38,441 bases of DNA from Sulfurimonadaceae bacterium (lineage in GTDB: Bacteria > Campylobacterota > Campylobacteria > Campylobacterales > Sulfurimonadaceae). Of this stretch, positions 33,310 through 38,441 are shown one piece after another. The notes under the pieces were generated by a model that was not told the DNA's origin, made no database searches, and saw nothing but the letters and a program-made list of their open reading frames with translations. Both the position numbers and the translations under genes were made by a program. The stretch spans positions 1 through 38,441 of the forward strand of contig JAQUCZ010000001.1 of assembly GCA_028685945.1 (NCBI GenBank), written 5' to 3'. Within the stretch, counting starts at the first letter, position 1; the number at the start of each line of letters is the position of its first letter.

Positions 33310-33552
33310 ATGTTTACAATATCGGTAGAAAAAGAGTGCGGTTGTTTTAAGAGAAGCGACTTGCAAAACAATATGAGTTTAGACTCCAAAGATGCAGCGC
33401 TCCTTAAATCGTTGGAGATGCGCGACCATATGAACGACGAGTTCTGCGGCAAGCATAAATTTAAAGTGCAAGAGGTAGGCAATAGCTTCGTTATCGCCAT
33501 GAGCGACTCCACAAGCAACGGCTGTTGCGGCGGCGGATGCGGCAGCCACTAA
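33310..33552 (+). CDS. Small Cys-rich protein with CCGGGCGSH tail
   Basis: An 80-residue protein I cannot name. Cys10 and Cys12 (KECGCFK) lie near the start and Cys46 in the middle. The C-terminal tail NGCCGGGCGSH offers Cys72, Cys73, Cys77 and His80, a likely metal site resembling the metal-binding tails of some chaperones and maturation proteins. The central part is soluble, mixed alpha/beta. AAAGGAAAG precedes the ATG. It stands alone between pyk and a hairpin-rich gap. Confidence 0.7.
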   Translation: MFTISVEKECGCFKRSDLQNNMSLDSKDAALLKSLEMRDHMNDEFCGKHKFKVQEVGNSFVIAMSDSTSNGCCGGGCGSH

Positions 33553-33833
33553 GTAACTGATGTTACACACTTTATGAGCAAAGCCCATAAAGTGGCAGGG
33601 ACAAATGTCCCTACAACCCCCTAAAGCTACCCGTATCTTCCCGATACGGGAGAAAAACTGACAACTTACCCTCTTTTTGAAAAAAAGTGCATAAGGTCAG
33701 TAAGTAAGTGTTGCATAAGCAAAAAATCCGCACACTGTGTCATTCCGCACTCGATGCGGCATCTAGTTTGTGAGCCATAGCAAAACTTTCTAACTCTTGG
33801 CATGTAAAAAAAAACTTTACATGCCAAGAATTG
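33553..33833. repeat. Intergenic array of hairpins, including a REP-like palindrome
   Basis: Successive inverted repeats: GTAAC-TGAT-GTTAC (33553-33566); CACTTTATG/CATAAAGTG, 9 bp (33568-33594); AGGGAC-AAAT-GTCCCT (33597-33612); CCCGTATC-TTCCC-GATACGGG, 8 bp (33630-33650); a bulged hairpin CTGAC..GTCAG with CTTA/TAAG inside (33658-33700); and CCGCA-CTCGA-TGCGG (33745-33759), whose context CATTCCGC..GCGG..ATCTAG resembles REP-type palindromes seen in many bacteria. No gene fits here. The array is denser than needed for termination of the Cys-rich gene. Confidence 0.6.
33795..33829. terminator. 14-bp inverted pair of the TTGGCATGT motif after the radical SAM gene
   Basis: TCTTGGCATGTAAA (33795-33808) and its exact complement (33816-33829) enclose the 7-base loop AAAAAAC. 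Each arm contains one motif copy. It lies four bases after the stop of the minus-strand radical SAM gene, so the RNA hairpin could end that transcript. The pairing of such motifs as terminators is known for uptake sequences in Neisseria and Haemophilus. Confidence 0.65.
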
Positions 33834-35084
33834 CTACACCAAAAACTCCAACCCCAATTTCTGCGTATAACTAAAAAGCATCTCCCTTTCAAAATCGTTG
33901 TTGGTCGCGTATTCATACCCAAAACACTCTCGCCACAAACTGTGCTCTTCCATGCAAAGATAGAAAAATACCTTGGCATGCCACGGCGCAAAACTTTCGT
34001 AGGCATGTGCGAACATCTCTTTTTTTCTCTCAAGCGGGTAAGATGTTTTGCCGCTTGCATCCGCGTGGGGCATTTGGGTTATTTTCGTGTGAAAATCGCG
34101 CGAACGCAACTGCTTGATAACGGGTTTTATAAAGGTGAGGGTGCCCAAACTAACAAGTGCCGCTTCGCTTGGATCAAACATCTCCAAAAGCGTTGCGTAC
34201 ACCTCTGCATACTCCTCAAGATAGTTTTCGTATACGACGATGGGGTGGAAATGAAACCCCACTTTCACTCCTTTGTCGGCAACTTTACGCGCGGCTCTCA
34301 GCCGTTTTTCGAGCGACGCGGTGAGGTGTTCTTCGTTTTGGATGATGGTCGGTGTGTTGAGACTCCATGTGCAGAGGATATTTTTCGGTACCTCGTTTTG
34401 GAGAAAATAGCTTACGTTGTCCGATTTGGTTTTAAACTCCAAAATTACGTTGGGGTATTTGCGTGCAAAATCAAAGAGCGCATCCAAAACCCCCTCGCGA
34501 TTGCCCCACATAAGCGAATCGGAACTCTGCCCCGTGCCGATGTGGTAGGTTTTGTTCGGGTCTAGGTCGAGGTTTAAGAGTTTTTCCTTAAATCCGCTAT
34601 CAAAGGTGATGGTGTTTTGGTTGTAAAAACTCTGAATCGAGCAGTAGGAACAGTCAAAACCGCAGCTCTCGACCGCATCGAGGGTGAGCAGGTTGCAGCA
34701 GCGCGTCTTTTCGCTTGCCACGGGGCAAAGCCCCAGCCCGAACCCCTCTTTGGGCTCTGTTTTAAAGGTGTATTTCTGCTCTTTGGCAACGATTTTTGGG
34801 GTAAACGTTTTGTAAGAGTTTGGCATGTTGCGCAGATTTTCGTACGCTTCGCGCAGACGTTTTAAAACAACCCTTTTGTCGGCATGTTCCGCAAAATAAT
34901 CGCAGATGCTCCCCTCTTGCCACAGCGTAATATCGCGCGCCATATCGACGAGCTGTTTTATCTCTTGATGGGAAAACCTGTATTCGCAAGCCTTGGCATG
35001 TAAGAACGATTGTTCCTCTTGCGTGAGTTTGGTAAAAAACGTATTTTGGATCGATCGGTTGAATTTTTCTTCGTAAGTTTGCAT
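33834..35084 (-). CDS. Spore-photoproduct-lyase-like radical SAM protein
   Basis: A 416-residue radical SAM enzyme. The CX3CX2C cluster motif is Cys141, Cys145 and Cys148 (CGFDCSYCS); GTGQSSDSL and LEFKTKSDNV are typical SPL-family barrel segments, and WSLNTPTII a later one. In Bacillus, SPL repairs the thymine spore photoproduct with a hydrogen-donor Cys in the segment EASCTSD; here the matching segment IGTGQSSD has no Cys. With no sporulation expected in this phylum, its substrate is unknown. Five GGCATG-core motifs lie within or at the edges of the gene, more than in any other gene of its size here. Confidence 0.82.
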   Translation of the reverse strand: MQTYEEKFNRSIQNTFFTKLTQEEQSFLHAKACEYRFSHQEIKQLVDMARDITLWQEGSICDYFAEHADKRVVLKRLREAYENLRNMPNSYKTFTPKIVAKEQKYTFKTEPKEGFGLGLCPVASEKTRCCNLLTLDAVESCGFDCSYCSIQSFYNQNTITFDSGFKEKLLNLDLDPNKTYHIGTGQSSDSLMWGNREGVLDALFDFARKYPNVILEFKTKSDNVSYFLQNEVPKNILCTWSLNTPTIIQNEEHLTASLEKRLRAARKVADKGVKVGFHFHPIVVYENYLEEYAEVYATLLEMFDPSEAALVSLGTLTFIKPVIKQLRSRDFHTKITQMPHADASGKTSYPLERKKEMFAHAYESFAPWHAKVFFYLCMEEHSLWRECFGYEYATNNDFEREMLFSYTQKLGLEFLV

Positions 35085-35214
35085 GGCGCTATTTTAGCGA
35101 ATCGGGAAGTTTTTTAGAAGGAGCGACGGGCAAAACGGCGTACAAAAAAGGCAGATCAACGTAAGAGAGATATTGCAATATGCCATATTTTAGAACTCTG
35201 TCCTAAAAAATATG

Positions 35215-35220
35215 TACAAT
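35215..35220 (+). promoter_or_regulatory. Candidate -10 of the zinc-ribbon gene
   Basis: TACAAT 26 bases upstream of the ATG at 35246. Just upstream, TTTTAG (35188-35193) and CTAAAA (35203-35208) form a 6-bp inverted repeat with a 9-base spacer that would overlap the -35 to -10 region and might be an operator. Confidence 0.4.
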
Positions 35221-35245
35221 TTTAAAAATAATCGAGGTAGATGCC

Positions 35246-35590
35246 ATGACTTTAGGAAAATGCCCCTACTGTGAAGACGGGGCTATCGAAGTGCGCGACA
35301 AAGAGGTGCGGGGGAAGAAAGTAAAATTGTATGCTTGCTCAAACGCGCACTGGAAAACCGAAGACGGAGAATTTTTCGAATTGCACCAAGATGCGACATG
35401 CTCGTTTCGTATTTGGCAGAACGCTTTAGGCAGGTACGGCAAGTGGCTCTCCTATAAAGAGGTACGAGAACTTTTGGAAAACGGAGAGCTTGAAGCGGAA
35501 CTCGTGAGCAAAAAATACGGCAAAAAAATCGCTTATACGAAGTGGGTCGTGCTCGATGCGGAGTACGGTGTGCGCGTTGTTTGGGAATAA
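35246..35590 (+). CDS. Zinc-ribbon-like small protein of unknown function
   Basis: A 114-residue protein. The N-terminus has KCPYC (Cys6, Cys9) followed by Cys31 and His35 (YACSNAHW), like the zinc fingers at topoisomerase C-termini, and Cys52. The rest (about 60-114) contains SYKEVRELLENGELEAELVSKK, also similar to short modules found at the end of some topoisomerase III proteins. It may bind nucleic acid. Not assigned to a named family. It stands alone, separated from rpmJ by 285 bp. Confidence 0.68.
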   Translation: MTLGKCPYCEDGAIEVRDKEVRGKKVKLYACSNAHWKTEDGEFFELHQDATCSFRIWQNALGRYGKWLSYKEVRELLENGELEAELVSKKYGKKIAYTKWVVLDAEYGVRVVWE

Positions 35591-35667
35591 TGTGAAAAAA
35601 AAAGCTTAAAACGGAATAAAAAAAGAGAAATTCTATTTATTTAATAAATCTTTTACATTTGTTTGTG

Positions 35668-35673
35668 TATAAT
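35668..35673 (+). promoter_or_regulatory. Candidate -10 of the alpha (rpmJ-rplQ) operon
   Basis: TATAAT after a T-rich stretch, with no clear -35. It implies a leader of nearly 200 nt before rpmJ. The operon needs its own promoter here because infA, its usual upstream neighbour, is 10 kb away. Confidence 0.55.
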
Positions 35674-35763
35674 CCACATCCGCTTTGCTGTTTTAACATA
35701 AAAGTTGAGTATTTTTATCTACATATTCCTATCTAGTTAAAAGTATTGGCAAGGTTTTGGAAT

Positions 35764-35850
35764 CTGCCTAAATGCAGCAAAGAATGGAGTGGGTCGCGCA
35801 CTTATGCGGGGCTTTCGTGACTGAGTAAAGTCCGTTTTTTCGGATTTTAC
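35764..35850 (+). promoter_or_regulatory. Structured leader of the alpha operon
   Basis: Three inverted repeats follow each other: CTGC-CTAAAT-GCAG (35764-35777), CGCA-CTTA-TGCG (35799-35810 region), and GTAAAGTCCG/CGGATTTTAC (35825-35834/35841-35850), a 10-bp stem with one G-T wobble and a TTTTTT loop. The rpmJ ribosome-binding site AGGAG (35864-35868) lies 14 bases beyond. In E. coli S4 binds a pseudoknot in the alpha leader; this is a candidate counterpart or an attenuator. Confidence 0.45.
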
Positions 35851-35875
35851 AAGATTATTTAATAGGAGACTTTCT

Positions 35876-35989
35876 ATGAAAGTACGTGCTTCGGTTAAGA
35901 AGATGTGTGACGACTGTAAAGTTGTCAAAAGAAAAGGCATTGTTAGAGTAATCTGCAAAGTTAAAAAACATAAACAGAGACAAGGATAA
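35876..35989 (+). CDS. rpmJ: 50S ribosomal protein L36, zinc type
   Basis: A 37-residue L36: MKVRASVKKMCDDCKVVKRK followed by GIVRVICKVKKHKQRQG. Cys11, Cys14, Cys27 and His32 are the zinc ligands of the C+ type. AATAGGAGAC precedes the ATG. The gene is short and easily missed. It leads the alpha operon and ends two bases before rpsM. Confidence 0.97.
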   Translation: MKVRASVKKMCDDCKVVKRKGIVRVICKVKKHKQRQG

Positions 35990-35991
35990 TC

Positions 35992-36354
35992 ATGGCTCGT
36001 ATTTCTGGTGTTGATTTACCGAAAAAAAAGAGAATAGAGTATGGTCTAACATACATCTATGGGATTGGTCTTTATGCATCTCGTCAAATTCTTGATGCTA
36101 CTGGTATTGACTATAACAAAAGAGTTTACGAACTTTCTCAAGACGATATCGCGGCTATCACAAACGAAATCCGTGAAAAATATGTTGTAGAGGGAGACCT
36201 TCGTAAACAAGTTGCTATGGATATCAAGGCACTTATGGATTTAGGTTCATACCGTGGTTTACGTCACCGCCGTGGTCTTCCGTGCCGTGGTCAAAAAACT
36301 AAGACAAATGCGCGTACTCGTAAAGGGAAACGCAAAACTGTCGGCGCAGCGTAA
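35992..36354 (+). CDS. rpsM: 30S ribosomal protein S13
   Basis: A 120-residue S13: ARISGVDLPKKKRIEYGLTY, the helix-hairpin GIGLYASRQIL, and the C-terminal GLRHRRGLPCRGQKTKTNARTRKG-type tail that contacts P-site tRNA and intersubunit bridges. AAGGATAA supplies the ribosome-binding site from within the rpmJ end. Confidence 0.98.
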   Translation: MARISGVDLPKKKRIEYGLTYIYGIGLYASRQILDATGIDYNKRVYELSQDDIAAITNEIREKYVVEGDLRKQVAMDIKALMDLGSYRGLRHRRGLPCRGQKTKTNARTRKGKRKTVGAA

Positions 36355-36364
36355 GGAATAAGAG

Positions 36365-36757
36365 ATGGCAAAAAGAAAAGCTGTTAGAAAAAAAGTAATT
36401 AAGAAAAATATATCTCGCGGTATCATCCATATCTCTGCATCGTTCAACAACACGATCGTAACGATCACGGACGAAATGGGAAATATGGTAGCGTGGAGTT
36501 CTGCAGGAAGCCTTGGTTTTAAAGGTTCTAAAAAATCTACTCCGTTTGCAGCGCAAGCAGCAGTAGAAGCAGCGGTAGAAAAAGCTCAAGTACACGGTAT
36601 TAAAGAGCTAGGTATTAAAGTTCAAGGTCCGGGTTCCGGACGTGAAACAGCAGTGAAGTCTGTTGGTGCGATCGAAGGTATCCGCGTAACATTCATGAAA
36701 GATGTTACTCCGTTACCACACAACGGTTGTCGTCCACCAAAACGTCGTAGAGTTTAA
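36365..36757 (+). CDS. rpsK: 30S ribosomal protein S11
   Basis: A 130-residue S11: GIIHISASFNNTIVTITDEMGN, GFKGSKKSTPFAAQAAVE, and the C-terminal VTPLPHNGCRPPKRRRV, all as expected. The GN in MGNMV is a site of isoaspartate formation in E. coli S11. It lies 10 bp after rpsM. Confidence 0.98.
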   Translation: MAKRKAVRKKVIKKNISRGIIHISASFNNTIVTITDEMGNMVAWSSAGSLGFKGSKKSTPFAAQAAVEAAVEKAQVHGIKELGIKVQGPGSGRETAVKSVGAIEGIRVTFMKDVTPLPHNGCRPPKRRRV

Positions 36758-36768
36758 GGAGATTACTG

Positions 36769-37395
36769 ATGGCAAGATATAGAGGTCCAGTAGAAAAAAT
36801 CGAAAGAAGATTTGGTGTTAGTCTTAACCTAAAAGGTGAGCGCCGTTTAGCAGGAAAATCTGCATTAGATAAGCGTCCTTATGCTCCGGGTCAGCATGGT
36901 CAACGCCGTAAAAAAGCGTCTGAGTACGGTTTACAACTTAACGAAAAACAAAAAGCGAAATTTATGTACGGTATTTCCGAAAAACAATTCCGCGCTATCT
37001 TCGTTGAGGCAAAAAGAAGAGAGGGGAATACGGGTACAAACCTTATTACTCTTATCGAGCAAAGACTTGATAACGTCGTATACCGCATGGGGTTTGCAAC
37101 GACTCGTCGTTTTGCACGCCAATTGGTAACACACGGTCACTTACTTGTAGACGGTAAAAAAGTCGATATCCCGTCTTACCGCGTTAAACCGGGTCAAAAA
37201 GTAGAGATTCGTGAAAGCAGCAAAAACAACCCGCAAGTTGTACGTGCTCTTGAACTTACAAACCAAACCGGTATCGCTCCGTGGGTAGATATCGATGCTG
37301 CAAAAGTATTCGGTATTTTCACTCGTTTACCGGAACGTGAAGAGGTTGTTATTCCTGTAGAAGAGCGTTTAATCGTTGAGCTTTACTCGAAATAA
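36769..37395 (+). CDS. rpsD: 30S ribosomal protein S4
   Basis: A 208-residue S4 with the S4 RNA-binding domain RRFARQLVTHGHLLVDGKKV and the YRVKPGQKVEIRE block. The N-terminal Cys cluster of zinc-type S4 is absent, so this is the C- type. S4 starts 30S assembly and, in E. coli, represses the alpha operon by binding its leader; the leader hairpins at 35764-35850 are a possible target. Confidence 0.98.
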   Translation: MARYRGPVEKIERRFGVSLNLKGERRLAGKSALDKRPYAPGQHGQRRKKASEYGLQLNEKQKAKFMYGISEKQFRAIFVEAKRREGNTGTNLITLIEQRLDNVVYRMGFATTRRFARQLVTHGHLLVDGKKVDIPSYRVKPGQKVEIRESSKNNPQVVRALELTNQTGIAPWVDIDAAKVFGIFTRLPEREEVVIPVEERLIVELYSK

Positions 37396-37420
37396 TAATT
37401 AAAAACAAAGGCGTTTGAGA

Positions 37421-38419
37421 ATGAAAAAGATTAAAACTACTCCACTTGCTCCTCAAGAATTTGAGGTAGAACAGATTAGTGAGACTGAAGCTAATATTAT
37501 TGCATTCCCGTTCGAGACGGGGTATGCGATCTCTTTAGCTCACCCACTTCGCCGTTTTTTATTAAGTAGCTCTGTCGGCTTTGCTCCGATTGCTATTAAA
37601 ATCGAGGGTGCAAAACACGAGTTTGACTCGGTTCGCGGTATGCTTGAAGATATTTCAGATTTTATTTTAAATCTTAAAGAAGTACGTTTCAAGCTTAAAA
37701 ACGATGCAACCGAAGCAACCGTGAACTACAGCTTTGCAGGTCCTTGTGAAGTTAAAGGTGCCGACTTAAGCAACGATGAAGTAGAGGTTGCTACTTCTAC
37801 TGCGCATCTTGCTACGTTAAACGAAGATGCGACGCTAAACTTTTCTATCAAAATTGCAAAAGGGATCGGGTTCGTTCCAAGCGAAGACGTCGCAGGGGAA
37901 CTTGAAGAGGGATACATCGCACTCGATGCATTCTTCACGCCTGTAAGAAGTGCAACGTATAAAATAGAAAATGTTTTGGTTGAGGATAACCCTAACTTTG
38001 AAAGAGTCGTATTTACGATTAAAACAGACGGTCAGATCTCTCCGATCGATGCGTTTAGAAACTCTTTGGAAGTTATGTATGCTCAATTGGCTGTATTTAA
38101 CAGCGAAATCAGCATCAAAGCACCTACGACGGTTGAACGTGCGGAGGAAAATCCTGATCTGAAAAAGTTAACGGCTCATATTGATAGTTTAGGATTAAGT
38201 GCGCGTAGTTTTAACTGCCTTGACCGCTCAAACATTAAACTGATCGGTGAGATTGCATTAATGAGTCACAACGACTTAAAAAATGTTAAAAACCTTGGTA
38301 AAAAATCGTATGACGAGATCGTCGACAAATTGCAAGAGTATGGTTTTGCAGTAGGTTCCGATCTTGCAGACGACGTAGTAGCCGCATTAAAAAAGAAAAT
38401 CGAAGCTAAAGAAGCTTAA
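37421..38419 (+). CDS. rpoA: RNA polymerase alpha subunit
   Basis: A 332-residue alpha subunit. I choose ATG 37421, nine bases after AAAGG, over the TTG at 37415. The N-terminal assembly domain has PFETGYAISLAHPLRRFLLSS and RNSLEVMYAQLAVF; after the linker the C-terminal domain has the LGLSARSFNCLDRSNIKLIGE and NLGKKSYDEI blocks that bind UP-element DNA and activators. Domain spacing looks normal. Confidence 0.98.
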   Translation: MKKIKTTPLAPQEFEVEQISETEANIIAFPFETGYAISLAHPLRRFLLSSSVGFAPIAIKIEGAKHEFDSVRGMLEDISDFILNLKEVRFKLKNDATEATVNYSFAGPCEVKGADLSNDEVEVATSTAHLATLNEDATLNFSIKIAKGIGFVPSEDVAGELEEGYIALDAFFTPVRSATYKIENVLVEDNPNFERVVFTIKTDGQISPIDAFRNSLEVMYAQLAVFNSEISIKAPTTVERAEENPDLKKLTAHIDSLGLSARSFNCLDRSNIKLIGEIALMSHNDLKNVKNLGKKSYDEIVDKLQEYGFAVGSDLADDVVAALKKKIEAKEA

Positions 38420-38434
38420 TATAAGGGATAGCAG

Positions 38435-38441
38435 ATGAGAC
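38435..38441 (+). CDS. rplQ: Start of 50S ribosomal protein L17 (cut by window edge)
   Basis: Only ATG AGA C is visible, matching the MRH start of L17. AAGGGA at 38423-38428 is its ribosome-binding site, and rplQ follows rpoA in nearly all bacteria. The identity is mainly from context. Confidence 0.6.

Noticed and set aside
33740..34060. Minus-strand open frame of 106 codons across the end of the radical SAM gene
   Set aside because: It overlaps the real gene in another frame and runs through the hairpin region; composition is not protein-like.
2264..35001. Repeated TTGGCATGT as a CRISPR or other regular array
   Set aside because: Copies are 9-10 bp, dispersed over 33 kb with irregular spacing and both orientations, many inside genes.
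35652..35673. TTTACA at 35652 as -35 for the alpha operon
   Set aside because: Only 10 bases separate it from TATAAT, too short for a sigma70 promoter.
1..38441. tRNA or rRNA genes
   Set aside because: No cloverleaf or rRNA-like sequence was noticed in the gaps between genes, which are mostly under 300 bp and are accounted for above.

Overview
The window comes from a Campylobacterota (Epsilonproteobacteria) chromosome, most like the Sulfurimonas/Sulfuricurvum side of that phylum; the genus is not proven. The evidence is the S10-spc order without rpmD (L30) or adk, a small zinc-type S14 and zinc-type L36, an MCE lipid-transport operon in the order of the Campylobacter iam locus, a soluble TlpD-like CZB chemoreceptor, and T-rich promoters with clear -10 boxes.

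Layout. (1) 1-8660, plus strand: the 3' part of a Pel-type exopolysaccharide operon, pelF (partial)-pelG-pelA-pelE-like-pelB-like, with every junction overlapping. A convergent galE follows (8657-9673, minus). Its gatekeeper residue is Cys, which predicts UDP-GlcNAc/UDP-GalNAc epimerisation, the precursor step that Pel needs. (2) 9730-13561, minus strand: soluble zinc-binding chemoreceptor, single-domain response regulator, REC-PAS histidine kinase and rnhB, read as one operon from a promoter that overlaps an 18-bp perfect palindrome. (3) 13641-14753, minus: an AAA-type ATPase divergent from the ribosomal operon. (4) 14932-25557, plus: rpsJ to infA (S10 and spc operons with secY and map), with a good sigma70 promoter, a leader hairpin and a bidirectional terminator after infA. 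(5) 25591-35590: a 10-kb block between infA and rpmJ. It carries a tandem rhodanese with no catalytic Cys, a small chorismate mutase, an Mla/MCE lipid transporter whose ATPase position holds a P-loop-less remnant, small unknown proteins, a CvfB-like S1 protein, pyruvate kinase, a Cys-rich small protein, a spore-photoproduct-lyase-like radical SAM protein and a zinc-ribbon protein. (6) 35876-38441, plus: the alpha operon rpmJ-rpsM-rpsK-rpsD-rpoA-rplQ (start only), behind a structured leader of about 200 nt.

The most striking signal is not a gene. The 9-mer TTGGCATGT, usually extended to CTTGGCATGT, occurs 18 times counting both strands, where base composition predicts well under one. Twelve copies lie inside genes in several different reading frames. 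Six lie in intergenic DNA, which is only about 6% of the window. Two of these form a 14-bp inverted pair just after the radical SAM gene. There are no copies in about 13 kb of ribosomal operons. This is the behaviour of a DNA-uptake-type or other genome-wide DNA signal, and I know of none described for this phylum.
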